Under the pieces are notes generated by a model that was given only the letters and a program-made list of their open reading frames with translations, was not told the origin of the DNA and made no database searches. Positions 1 through 10,441 of a DNA stretch of 64,000 bases are shown in pieces (the first letter of the stretch is position 1; each line of letters begins with the position of its first letter). The stretch comes from Amoebophrya sp. A120. Taxonomy: Eukaryota; Sar; Dinophyceae; Syndiniales; Amoebophryaceae. The position numbers were made by a program, and so were the translations under genes. Location: the NCBI GenBank assembly GCA_905178155.1, contig CAJINV010000017.1, positions 674,722-738,721 on the forward strand, read 5' to 3'.

Positions 1-1
1 G

Positions 2-76
2 TCCTGGATGTCGTCCTCGAGCTCCTTCGGCGGGGGGAGCTCGTTCGGCGGCGGCGGGTCGGGAAGCTCGTGGTAG
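2..76 (+). CDS. C-terminal tail of a Gly/Ser-rich protein (TPM-protein-like), partial
   Basis: Only the last 24 codons are in the window, in the frame starting at base 2 and ending at TAG 74-76. The peptide begins SWMSSSSSFGGG, continues as Ser/Gly repeats and ends GSGSSW. Tails of this form close many TPM-domain membrane proteins (YgcG/PsbP-interacting type), which is the only basis for the family suggestion. No domain lies inside the window, so the identity is a guess; that it is coding rests on the regular Ser/Gly frame and a stop right after the terminal Trp. Confidence 0.4.
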   Translation, partial: SWMSSSSSFGGGSSFGGGGSGSSW

Positions 77-1210
77 AAGATTAAGATGGTAATGAAAGAA
101 TGCTGCAGTTGTGTGCTGTTTTCGAAATCGAAATCAACAAACTCCGCTTCGAGGAGCCACGACGTCTCGTCCCACGACCTGTATCTAAAAAAATAGCGAC
201 TCATATTCCGGCATTGAATTGGACTGCTTACGGAATCTGTTATGCCCGAACGTCATATGTTACAGAAACATGTTGGGCACCAGATTACCGCCAGCTAGAC
301 CAGCGAGATGAAGACGTCATTTATCTCAAAAGAGACAGCTTGCTCAAGAAATAGCTCTTGTCTTGCCCGTTTATTCAGTCACGAAACACTGAACAGACTG
401 CACAAACAGTGGGTTCGTTTATACCCGAACTCGATCTTGACCTTGAACCGAGTTCTTGGGTTGTTCGTGGATCCCCTTGATACCAAACTGTTTGCAATAA
501 ATCTCAATGTCGTGGCTGCCAAATGTCGGAATCACGCATGCGTTGTGAGACGAGCGTCCGTTTTTACGAAGAAGTGGTCAGCAATCCACAAAAAACCCGA
601 TCACTAGGAGGTAACGCTACCTTTTCCTTCCGTTGCCGCTTCAAGTTTCTGTAGGTTCTGCCTCCCGGGCGCTTTGCAGGCCCAGTTCTAGATCCCTGTT
701 GAGATTTTTCCCTCGGAATGTCGGTTTTTTGTGTTTACTTTCATCCTTTCACACAAAAACGGACGTGAAGGTTGACGACTTTCTTTCTTGGGTACTAGAT
801 ACCGAGCTGCTTCGCTATCAACCACAAGAAACCCTTTACGCATAGCTACTAGAATAGGATCATTGAATTTGAAGCACACCTTCAGGAAAAGAGTATATAT
901 AATCTCGTCAGAAAAGATAAAGAAAAAGATGAAAACGCGGCGGCTCTCTGTCTCTCCCCCGAGAGCCAAGCGGAAAAAGCGCTGAGGCGTCTTCTCTTGC
1001 ACAGCTTTGCCTATCTGCCAGCTTTGCTGTTGCAGGAAAGATCAGGATTTCGATCTTGCCTCGAGACGGGTTTTTTCCCTCGCAGCTTTGGGCCATCGAT
1101 TAAAGCTGGTTTTGTCCTGCAGTGAGGAAGAGCAAATTTGGTTCTGCGTGCAGGAAGAAAAGCCGGCCACTTAGACGCGAAGGGCCCGCCGCACTTGTTA
1201 TCTGAGAAAA
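77..1210. other. No gene seen
   Basis: Intergenic stretch. Open frames of up to about 100 codons occur on both strands but overlap one another and show no recognisable protein or splice structure. Confidence 0.5.
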
Positions 1211-2519
1211 ATGGGCATCCTCTTTTCAGCCTTCTCCGGCGGTCGCCGCAAGGACATTCAGCTGCCAGAGTACTGATGATTTGGTTTGTTTCATTAATTT
1301 GTGATCGTGTGATAGGTACATTCTTTGAGTATATGATATCATGCTGAAGGTTCTACTCGAGGAATGGAAACACGAACACCCAGCATCGAAGATGTTCTGA
1401 CCCCCTACTTACCTTTACTAAATTTGTTTCCTCTCCACGACCACAGGGTGTCCGCTCTTCACCTGGAGCTGCTGTCCCTGTACGCGTCTACGGTAACGGA
1501 AATGATGGGACTTCTCTTGCCACTCCCACTAACAATACCTCAAGCTGCCGGGGCGAACAGCAAAAATTCCCCTAACGAGGACACCGACAGTTCAACATCC
1601 GCTTCGGAGAGCGGGGGTAACAAGGGTGGAATAAAGACCAGTACAAACACGACAATACAACAAGCACAAAAACAAATTATCCCGGTCGGCAAGGCGGTGA
1701 AGCAAATTGGCGAGCGCACGTTGAAGCGCAGCGAGGTTACGAATGACAGCGAAGTGTACCGGTTTTTCCACCGGACCAACCGACCACACCTGATCTTCGT
1801 CTGCCACAAAATCCAGGGGCAGCGAACGCCGCTGTTGGATAGCAAAGGCTTGTACACGAAATTCCTCGACGCGGCGCTGAACGTTTGTGAAGTAGTCTTC
1901 TTGCTGAGTGCCGTGCCCTCGGTGGAGTACTTCCACAGACTGTTGTCGGAGCAACCAACCCTGAACTGGCTGTTTCAGAGGAGGAGAATCATACCCATAT
2001 TCGTACAAAATTTCTGTTTGTTGAAGAATGGTCGGTTGAGAAGCGGAGTGATTTGGTTACGGGTTCTTGCCATCTGGTCTTGAAGACCCTATAATGAAAT
2101 ATGTAATTGAGTTAGGCATACACATAGGCAAGAGCAAGTTGTAGACATGTATTCGCTATCCAGCCTGTCGCCCTCTTAATGTCCTGGGTCTGAATTATCT
2201 GAGCTCATCAGTAAGCTACTCACTGCAAAAACAAAAACAGGAGAGCAGCAACAAGCCAGAAACGACGGCTGACGGCAAAGTTGCAGATGCTAAAAACTCG
2301 TCGAGTGGCACTTCCACATCACAACAGCGGTACTGGGAGCCGCTGATGGCCGACGCGTTGCAGGGCAAGCTCCCGAGTCTCGGCTCCTTTCAGTCCGACC
2401 TGAAAGTTGAGTTTGCCGCCGGAACACCGCAGGAAATTTTCGTGGACAAATTTCTCCTGCTGCTGAGTGACGCGGAGAAAAAACATTCCGGAGGAGGAGA
2501 GGGGGATACAGTGACCTAA
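1211..2519 (+). CDS. Unknown protein, multi-exon
   Basis: I do not recognise the family. The firm parts are two long exons, about 1447-2047 and 2241-2519. They join in phase 0 across a GT-AG intron at 2048-2240. A 53-bp GT-AG intron (1394-1446, with pyrimidine-rich 3' end) connects in frame to an upstream piece reading VLLEEWKHEHPASK. A first exon may start at ATG 1211 (MGILFSAFSGGRRKDIQLPE), which joins in phase only through a non-canonical junction near 1270/1349. If that exon is wrong, translation could start at ATG 1341. Both models give an open frame (984 or 933 nt). The protein has a low-complexity Ser/Asn/Thr insert, then a conserved-looking block RPHLIFVCHKIQGQ followed by LLSAVPSVEYF. 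The MG start of the longer model could be myristoylated; this is inference. Confidence 0.5.
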
Positions 2520-3412
2520 TTCATCTCGCTTCCCTGACGAGAAGGGAAAGTAACAGTATATGCGTTGAGATGAATAAAATCCAATGCGTTGGTTTGATTT
2601 TCTGAAATAGAGTCAAAACTACATCATCCGCATTGATGCGATGCAGACAGATTCAGCTCCGCTTTCTCGCTGTTGCCGCGCCGCGAACTTACTTTGTATC
2701 TACAGATTATGTTTTGACGTCACTCGTACGTGAGAATTTCCATCAAGACTCTACTTCCATTGAAACAAAGGACCCAGTGGTCTCATAACGCTGTACATTA
2801 TTGATGTTGTGAAACAATGCGAAATGAACCCTGAGTAAAGTGCTCCGGAGGAGATGACTACAGCGTTACTACTTGCCTACCATTATGTGGGACTTTGCAC
2901 ACGATGAAGTTCCTTTTCGCGGTGGGCGAAGACGCTTCTTGAATATGAATGTGTGTCATTTTGGTTGATATGCGGTCCTCCGCCTCGATGTGTTGGGTGC
3001 TGCTGCGCGTATGTCGTCGATCAGAAGGTTTCGCTCACCTAAATGCTAGGCTGGGTAAAAGTAGAAGATTCACCTGAGGCCACGAGTCTGAAATCGGGAT
3101 CCAAGTAGATTATCTCTGTGTATAGTAGTCGTGCCCTTCGTGGTTACGACATGTCGCCGAATACAAATTGATCGGTTGCGCTACTGTTGCTCTCGTCCAC
3201 TAAGCGAGAAGTAGCCCGATCCCGGTTCTTATGCCCCCTTTCGCGCATTCTCGTAGAGGTCGTGCTTCGCTTGAAGTATCTTCCTAGCAGAGAACTTTTC
3301 TGAATCAGAAGTACATGATCGTACTAGGTCAGAAAAGTTTCTACAACCTATCGAAGAAAATGATTTTCTTGTAGAATTTCTACGAGCCCGAATTTTGATA
3401 TTCAAGTGCAAG
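2520..3412. other. No gene seen
   Basis: Intergenic; nothing coding or repetitive stands out. Confidence 0.5.
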
Positions 3413-5056
3413 ATGGCCGTGCCACTATCTTGGACAAGTTCCGCGTCGGCGCTGCTGTTGCTGGCTGTCCTCTGTTCCAGCGACGAGCTGGCTTCTCCCC
3501 AGACAGCGACCACTGGCGCTGTTGCATCCCCCATCCCCCCCGATGAAGACGAGCGCAACTTGAAATTCCGGGAGAAATACGAGTACTGCCAGGGCTGGAC
3601 GCAAAGCATGGACCAGGCGCTCTCGTTGAAGATTATGAGTTTGGAGAAGGAAGTCTACGAGGTCCGGAAGCTGCTGCGCGACTTCGCGGTCATCGAAAAC
3701 GCGAAGAACCGCGAGTACATGCAAACCCTGGAGACCCACGCCAGCTCGATTGAGTCGGTCCGACAGGGCATTTTCGACCGGCTGGAGCGGGAGCGCATCC
3801 CGTTTGCGCTGGAGCAGAAGCTCGCGGAACTCACGCCCCGGGACTACTGCCCGGAGAACTCGTATCTGATGCGGCTCGGGGACCAGTTTGCCTACTGCAC
3901 CTCCGCCGTCTGGCACCAGGACGTGAACATCAAGAATTACGGGCCGTTGATGCTGGACTGCGACCATTCCAGCAGAATCCCGCAGGACGTCGGGACCTAC
4001 GTCGTGTTCCGGAGCAGCTTTTACGCGGTCCCGCAGTGCGCGTTGAAGGCGTTGCTGGTGCTGGGGCACATGGTCACGCTGAAGGGCACGGAGGAGGTGC
4101 GGAACAGAATGGAAACGCAGCTGCGGCTGAACGAGGCGATGTTCGCAAAAATCACGGAAAACGCGAACACTGCGGACTCGCTGCGGAACGCAGTGTCGCT
4201 GCAATTGATGGAATCTGGAGGGGAAGACGAGAAGAGTTTTGGAAGTAGAGCACAGAACAAAAAACTGCATCAGCGTCCCCTAAACTGCACCCGGCCGGCA
4301 CTCGGACAGGAGCCCGTTTTGGAGAATTTTAGCAGTGTAAATTCGCTCATCCAGGCGGGAAAATTCCGCGAAGCGTTAGAGAACTTCGTTTGGAATCCAA
4401 CCCAGTTTATCCAGCCCAGCGTCTTCGTGGAGGCACAGAAGCGGGTCGTAGGTACAAGAACTGGTGTTACAACATCTTCAGGGACTGCTGGTGGTCCATC
4501 AGCAGAGGAGATGAATGGAAGTGCTGGAGAGCAGGCTGATGATACTAGCGAGAATAATGATCCCGGCCGCGAGCGCGACACGGGAACCGGAACAAGAACT
4601 CCAGATTCTGCTTTTATCTACCTGATCCCGCGCCTTCTCTACCTACAGCACCTGGGCACGACAATCGCTCGGAAATTTTTCCCGGTGGCGTGTCAGGAAT
4701 TTTTCCTCGACTCCTGCGACGACCGACCTCGATCGCCTCTGGGCTACGCGCGGGAGGTGAGAATACGGGAGAAGGAGAAGTATTTTCTTGAGGCGGCAAA
4801 AATATCAAATCCTGAAGCTGTAATAGGAGATAAAGCTCCCCTGCTGCCCTTCCAGCTTCTGACACCCAGCATTCCCTTCCCGGAGCAAGCAGACTTCGAC
4901 GTGCGGGGCGAAACGGATCCCAGCCAGCTCGGCGTGCTGTTTGCGATCCACGGGGTAGGGTACAGCGTGTTTCCGAGCCGGGAAGCTTTCGAGCGGGTGT
5001 TTCTGGACTTCTGGACGCAGGTCGATTACGTCGGGTGGTGTCACGGGGATGGGTAG
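3413..5056 (+). CDS. Secreted or luminal coiled-coil protein of unknown function
   Basis: Single exon of 547 codons. ATG 3413 is chosen because the next 25 residues form a signal peptide (MAVPLSWTSSASALLLLAVL, then Cys-Ser-Ser); an upstream TTG only adds six residues. After the signal comes a charged heptad-rich segment (about residues 60-130, KIMSLEKEVYEVRKLLRDF and on), then a compact region with regularly spaced Cys (residues ~150-220: CPENSYL, YCTSAVW, LDCDHSS, PQCALKALL). A Gly/Ser/Thr linker near 350-390 separates it from a second Cys-bearing region ending VDYVGWCHGDG. Paired Cys and the signal peptide point to the secretory pathway. No catalytic motif is visible and I cannot name a family. 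Confidence 0.75.
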   Translation: MAVPLSWTSSASALLLLAVLCSSDELASPQTATTGAVASPIPPDEDERNLKFREKYEYCQGWTQSMDQALSLKIMSLEKEVYEVRKLLRDFAVIENAKNREYMQTLETHASSIESVRQGIFDRLERERIPFALEQKLAELTPRDYCPENSYLMRLGDQFAYCTSAVWHQDVNIKNYGPLMLDCDHSSRIPQDVGTYVVFRSSFYAVPQCALKALLVLGHMVTLKGTEEVRNRMETQLRLNEAMFAKITENANTADSLRNAVSLQLMESGGEDEKSFGSRAQNKKLHQRPLNCTRPALGQEPVLENFSSVNSLIQAGKFREALENFVWNPTQFIQPSVFVEAQKRVVGTRTGVTTSSGTAGGPSAEEMNGSAGEQADDTSENNDPGRERDTGTGTRTPDSAFIYLIPRLLYLQHLGTTIARKFFPVACQEFFLDSCDDRPRSPLGYAREVRIREKEKYFLEAAKISNPEAVIGDKAPLLPFQLLTPSIPFPEQADFDVRGETDPSQLGVLFAIHGVGYSVFPSREAFERVFLDFWTQVDYVGWCHGDG

Positions 5057-5688
5057 ATCGTGCGGGGAATTGAGTGGTCGGCACGACGAGTAGGGCACGA
5101 CCGGGGGTTTGTTGGATGAACCTTGGCGGAGCTACGTCCGGTTTCTTTTGGCAATATGGTCTCCTCGAACAGGATCAGACACAAGCCAGTTGATGTGGAA
5201 TCTGTACTTGTAATCCGCGGCAGCTACTACACATAACGATCACGAAACGCCAGAATCGAATAAAGTAGTTCACGAGCTCGACCTCCAGAATTAGTGATTG
5301 CGAGAAGATTGAAAATGAAATTCTATCCTGCACCGGAGCCTAAGCAGTTGCAGAACGATCTGCTTGTGTGATCATTGATCAGGCTTTTCGTTCTTGCTGG
5401 TCTTGTGAAAAAATGAAAGAAAAGCGATCGTTTTTGTCTCCGCTCGGAATGCTTCGAGGGCGGCTCCTGTGCGGACGGGCCTGATTTGAAAAAGAAGATC
5501 TGAGTCGTTGTATGCCAAACTTGATCTATCTCTATGTATCTGACAGCGACAGGTGCAGTTTGGGGCTTGTGTATTGGTTTTATGGAAGATGATGTGAAAG
5601 AAGTTCAGCGTAGCAAGGTCCTTTAAGCCGCAAGAACCTTCCGTTTTTCAGACCAAGGAGACACCTCCGCTGAAGCAAAATCTTCAAA
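5057..5688. other. No gene seen
   Basis: Intergenic gap between two same-strand genes; no feature recognised. Confidence 0.5.
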
Positions 5689-7548
5689 ATGGTGCTGCGA
5701 GTTGGAGAAAGCGCCGACCCTGGGAGCCACGTAACTACACCGGTGAAGCAGACGAGTCTCTTCAAAAATCCAGCTCCCACGGGAGACACGCCTAGCACTG
5801 TGGCGAAAGACGACTGGTCTCCACCGGAAGACCAGCGGACCTTTCTTGAAAGAGACGAATGTTGTAGTGGTAGTGCTAGTGGAGGAACATTAGCCAAACA
5901 TACGTCAGCACCCAGTTGCGCCGACGATGAGGATGAACTCCCCGATGATCAGCCCCTTCCCCTCTATGGCGACGACAACACTTTGGATCCGGAAACCCGC
6001 GCCCAGTGCATCGCCTGCAGTCTCTACTCGACGCAGGGTGACTGGCGCGCGCCGGGACACACCTTCACAGTTGGGCAGCACGAGTCCAACCAGTTTTCGA
6101 TTTCGATGCAAGTGGGCCCAGGCCGCGGTGGATCATCTTTGGTGAGCGGCACAAGTACTAGTAGTAGTTCCTCTACTGCGGCTGGCAGAAGTACAGCCAC
6201 ATCGGCGTCAAACAAGAAAGCAGCCAGGCGCGGCGGCGGGAACGCGAGTAGCAAATTATATCAGATGGCGTCAACAAACGCAAAAGCGCAGCTGGCGGGG
6301 AAGGCATCTGCAATGGGGAAGATGAGTAGCAATAAGGTGAAGCAGGAAATAAAAGTGGTAGTCGAGCAGGACCCGCGCGCGAACGGAAAGCTGGGCATTA
6401 CGGGCGGGCGAGTCTGGGACGCGGCGGTGGTGATGGCCAAGTTTTTTGAAAACCTGTATCTCGACGACGATCACATTAGCAGGGAAAGAAATGTCGAAAC
6501 AAGAAATGTCGATCTATGTCTATCACAAACGGCTGGTCGGCCTGGTGGAGACCCACCGACAGATCCAACAGATGCGTCGTCCAGTCTCGCAGCTGCTGAA
6601 CAAATGGAGGAAGAAGAGCAATCTACTCGTCGTCAGCACCCCCGCGACAAGCAGCGAAACATCGAAATCGCAAAATTGTTGCGAATCCCCTTGACTAGCA
6701 GCAAGACAAATCCAAATGGGAATTCCACAAAAAAAGTTCCAACAGGAGCCCCACTTCCCGTGAAAATGCTCGAGCTCGGCGCCGGGACGGGGCTTTGCGG
6801 CATCGCGTCTGCGGTGGTCCTCCCGCCGAAGAGTCTCATGGTGATCACGGACCAAGCGGAGCACTTGGGCCTTCTGCAGCGCAACGTCGAGGCGCATTCC
6901 TGGTGCAAACAAAAGTTGCTGGCGAAGGAATTCGACTGGGCAGCGGAAGAGGTCATGGAGATACTGGAAGAGCAAAACGAGAGCAAGACGAGAATAGCAG
7001 AAAATCATTTTCGGTCCTCGTGTGTTGACGCACGAGATGTTGAACAATTACACACCGCGCCCTTGATGTGGTTCCAACGTCCCGCGTGTCAACGGCTGCT
7101 GAGAAGGCTCCAAAACGCGGATGCAGGTTCTGCTGGGGGGACGTACAGAGGCGAAGACCTAGCTGATAATTATACCGATCTCAGCAAGACGAAGAATCGG
7201 GGTGCAGTAGACCACGGCGAATCTTCATGTCAACGTGATGAGCTGGGTTCTGATCTTGTAGTAGGTCCACGACATCATGAATTGCACGATCCCTTCGACC
7301 TCGTCATCGCTTCTGATGTGATTTACCACGAAGAAGTGGTGGATATTTTTGTGCGCGCGCTGCAGGCGTTGCTCGACTCCGGCGCGTGCAAGGCCGGGTT
7401 TGTCGCGTTCGAATTGCGGAGCTCGAACGTGACGGAGCATTTTTTGACGAAGTGCTTCCTCGCGTTTCACTGCGAATTTCTCGAGGGGCCGCCCCAGTTT
7501 CAAAGCGACGCAGTGGTGCTGCTGTATTTGAAATCGAAACTGTTGTGA
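5689..7548 (+). CDS. Protein lysine methyltransferase-like (Methyltransf_16 / METTL21 family)
   Basis: A 619-residue protein in one exon, starting at ATG 5689. Seen: the SAM-binding motif I LELGAGTGLCGI (residues ~361-372), an acidic residue ending strand 2 (MVITDQAEH), and the motif DLVIASDVIYHEE (~538-550) that in this family carries the post-II acidic/aromatic residues. The C-terminus GFVAFELRS and VVLLYLKSK fits the last strands of the seven-beta-strand fold. Family members methylate lysines of translation factors or chaperones; the substrate here is unknown. The N-terminal 200 residues contain Ser- and Ala-rich inserts, and another insert sits between motif I and the DVIYH motif, so the protein is much longer than typical 220-300 residue relatives. 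A Trp in GGRVWDAAVVMAKF before motif I also matches the family. Confidence 0.8.
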   Translation: MVLRVGESADPGSHVTTPVKQTSLFKNPAPTGDTPSTVAKDDWSPPEDQRTFLERDECCSGSASGGTLAKHTSAPSCADDEDELPDDQPLPLYGDDNTLDPETRAQCIACSLYSTQGDWRAPGHTFTVGQHESNQFSISMQVGPGRGGSSLVSGTSTSSSSSTAAGRSTATSASNKKAARRGGGNASSKLYQMASTNAKAQLAGKASAMGKMSSNKVKQEIKVVVEQDPRANGKLGITGGRVWDAAVVMAKFFENLYLDDDHISRERNVETRNVDLCLSQTAGRPGGDPPTDPTDASSSLAAAEQMEEEEQSTRRQHPRDKQRNIEIAKLLRIPLTSSKTNPNGNSTKKVPTGAPLPVKMLELGAGTGLCGIASAVVLPPKSLMVITDQAEHLGLLQRNVEAHSWCKQKLLAKEFDWAAEEVMEILEEQNESKTRIAENHFRSSCVDARDVEQLHTAPLMWFQRPACQRLLRRLQNADAGSAGGTYRGEDLADNYTDLSKTKNRGAVDHGESSCQRDELGSDLVVGPRHHELHDPFDLVIASDVIYHEEVVDIFVRALQALLDSGACKAGFVAFELRSSNVTEHFLTKCFLAFHCEFLEGPPQFQSDAVVLLYLKSKLL

Positions 7549-8154
7549 AGATAAAGATCAACCAACGGTCGGTCGCTTGCCGGTGGTTCTTGGTTGAGCT
7601 GCTAGCACTGCTGACGCGGAGTCGCTCATGATTTTTTTCTGCTTACTGGTTATGTGACCTTTTTCATACGACAACAAATACAAAAGGGAAAGGCACTTCC
7701 GACATTCAGACACCTATCAGCTTCAGGGGAGTAGGTATCAACCCCTGGTTTTGGATACAACGAGAGAACGTGTTCGTGCCTGATGAAACTCGTTCTTCTG
7801 CGTTTCGCGTGTTGTGAAGACGCCCGCTTTTGTGGTCTTCACGAAAACGCGACCACGGGCAGTATTTTTGTTGAGGAAAGCACGGCAGGGGCGGTCGTCG
7901 CGTGTCAGCCGAGTGAGGATTTCTCTATGTTGTTGAGCAGCGGTTTTATTGAGGCGGAGGGACGAGCTGGATAGAAATGATCATGAACGGGAGCGCATTT
8001 GATGTAGTCGTGTGCTGCTGGTGATTCTGCACGGTTTGAGCAGCTGGTTGGAGGAGAACGTGCCGATCGTGCAATAATCATCCTAGAGGCGTTGCCAGCC
8101 CGATGATCAAGTCGAAGATGTGAGATCAGCTTTTCAACAAATCGATCTGCACTC
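7549..8154. other. No gene seen
   Basis: Intergenic; short overlapping open frames only. Confidence 0.5.
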
Positions 8155-9281
8155 ATGCGGCTTGCGGCAGCCGCTCCCGCAGCTGGCTCCTTCAGAAGGC
8201 GAGCCGTTGCGATTGGCGGTGCGCTCACTTGCAGTGCGTTACCGGGCCGTGCTGCGTCGAGTGGTTTCTTTGCTGCGGCAGATCCAAGTAGACACTCGAT
8301 TGAAGTAGACCACCGTGTCTACTACACCAAACCTTCTACTTCGTCCCCGCAAAAATCCTTCCTTCACCGGGAGGATGCACAGCTGCACGAAGGTGTCCAA
8401 GAGCTCTCGTTGAAGTCCGACCTGATTCCGCCGGCGAAGAATCAGACCCGCGCGGCGCCCTACGTGTCGGACGAAGAGTGCACGGAGTTCGCGGCGTCAA
8501 TCTACCGCAAGCCCGCGGTCGTGTGCAGTCGCGTGGAAGTGGATGCAGACACCGACGGCTGCAAGTGCAAAGTGGTCCTGCCCGCGAGTATCCACCCCGT
8601 GCCGGACACGATGGAGTCTGTCATCGACGCGCCACAAGAACCCGCCCTGCCAGGGCAGGGACCACCGAGGACGTTTGACCCGTATTTTCGTAGCGAATCT
8701 AGCTTTTCTGCTTTGCTAAAAAGATGTACGGCGCTATGGCAAGTTTTTATTTCTCATGCGCGGTAAAAAGAAAAACGGTGCAAGCAGACGTAGAGTAAGT
8801 AAGTAAAAATTATATCTGTTCTGGCTTTCAATTTCAAACACCTGACGTGACTGCGATGTACACATCAAAACGATCCATCTTCGAGTGACGCCAGCTCCTG
8901 ATAGCGACAGCAGGCTTATTCATCTTACGTGCGAAATAATGATAAATCTGAAACGCAAACGCAAGTGAGTTTGGGGATAATTACCACCGCCGAAACATGA
9001 TTATCAGCCCCGCCCCTCCCGCGCGCGCGGTGAACAACCTGGCGCCGTATTCTCCGCCGCACATGGTCGGCACCTGTCCCTTCCAAGCAAAGTGCGAGAA
9101 CGAGCAGACCTGCGTGGGGTTTAACAGCTGGGGCTTCCAGAAGGTCATGCAGAGCAACTACTCCGCCGTAGCGAACTTGTTGAACACCATCTACTGCATG
9201 TACTACATGCCCATGGATAGCAAGTTCGAAATCCCGCTGCGCGTCCGGCGCGCGCGGGAACTGGAACAGGAAGGAAAGTGA
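8155..9281 (+). CDS. Secreted Cys-containing protein of unknown function, two exons
   Basis: Exon 1 starts at ATG 8155 with an N-terminal Arg then an Ala-rich hydrophobic stretch (AVAIGGALTCSALPGRAASS) that resembles a signal or organelle-targeting sequence. It continues open to 8766 with a Cys-rich patch (EECTEFAASIYRKP, VVCSRVEVDADTDGCKCKV). Exon 2 ends at TGA 9279-9281 and carries MVGTCPFQAKCENEQTC and VANLLNTIYCMYYMP. The junction is not settled: a GT-AG intron 8763-9007 keeps frame (phase 2), but other donors are possible. ATG 8997 could also start a separate small gene. I do not recognise the family. Confidence 0.5.
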
Positions 9282-10441
9282 GAAGAGGAGAAAGCCTTCC
9301 TGTCGACCTGCAACCTTCTTTGCGAAGGTCTAGGTCGTCGGGCTCTGTGAGAAGGAGTGCAGGTGAAAGTCGTGGGGCACGTTTTTACCGCGTCGTAATC
9401 ATACTGTCGTAGCGTGAAAGCAGCGGCTTGACGATTTTTTTTTCTTTTCCATACGAAGTACTAGACAATCACGATCCGGAACGACACTGCTGGACGAGTA
9501 ACAGTAAGTTGTGTCCTGGTGACGAAAAACAAAAACTCGCTAAACCGGGATTTTGGTTTTCCTTGCGCGAGTCATACACCGTATGCAGCACAGCATACCA
9601 ACCTCTCGTACCTGTTCCATTGGCTCGTGTCCTTCTTATCTTTGGGCGCGCTAGTAGCAGACGTCTACTAAGATTTACTGCGCAGATCAATTTATGGTGT
9701 AAGCAAGCAGTAGTGGTCATGTTTCTGCCGCACTAGCACGACGCTACTGCTGTTGTATGACTACCATCTGACTAGAGGATTATTACTCGGCTGCTTCTGA
9801 AAGTGTGATCTAGAATCGTGTGCTAACTCCGACAAAAAGGATCGATATAAAGTTTGAGCTAGTGATGTCAGTGTGGTAGAAGTCCCAGTTACACTAGTAC
9901 GATATCGAAGTGAAGAAGTAATGGATAGCGGCATATTACCTACAAATGTTGTGATCGCGACCGATTTCATCCACGGCCATGTGTTTTTTTGATGACAGTT
10001 TTGCCTTTTATTTCGCTTTGAAGCTTTACCTTTAACGTCTACGTCGGCCACAAAAGTAGTTTGCACTCATTTCACGGTGATGGTCGTGGATCTGTCGTTA
10101 TTTTTTGGTTTTTCCGTCTTTACTCTGCATTGGATGCGGATTCGAAATCGGACCTATTTGTACGATCATTTGACAAAGTTGGTAGACAACGTGAAGGTGG
10201 CACTTCATGAATGCAAAACATCTCATCTCCTGTAGTTTTAGTACGCTTGCTCTCTACACGATCGGTTTTATCCGATAATTTGCACCGGTTGAAAATATTT
10301 TTCCGTCGAAAATCACGACCGATATACTGATTCCTTGCAAGAAACAAGTCTCGCCTGTCTGTGTCAATCAAAAAGCACAATTCGAAGATCAGCCTCGACA
10401 AAAAATAAACCCAAGAACAGCAAGATCGCATCCAAACAAAA
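9282..10441. other. No gene seen
   Basis: 1.2 kb intergenic stretch without supported coding sequence or repeats. Confidence 0.5.

Noticed and set aside
3395-3412. Upstream TTG start for the secreted coiled-coil protein
   Set aside because: ATG 3413 is followed directly by a good signal peptide; the added residues would precede it.
3425-4270. Long open frame on the opposite strand of the secreted protein gene
   Set aside because: Antisense shadow of a biased coding region; its own product is Arg/His/Leu/Val low complexity.
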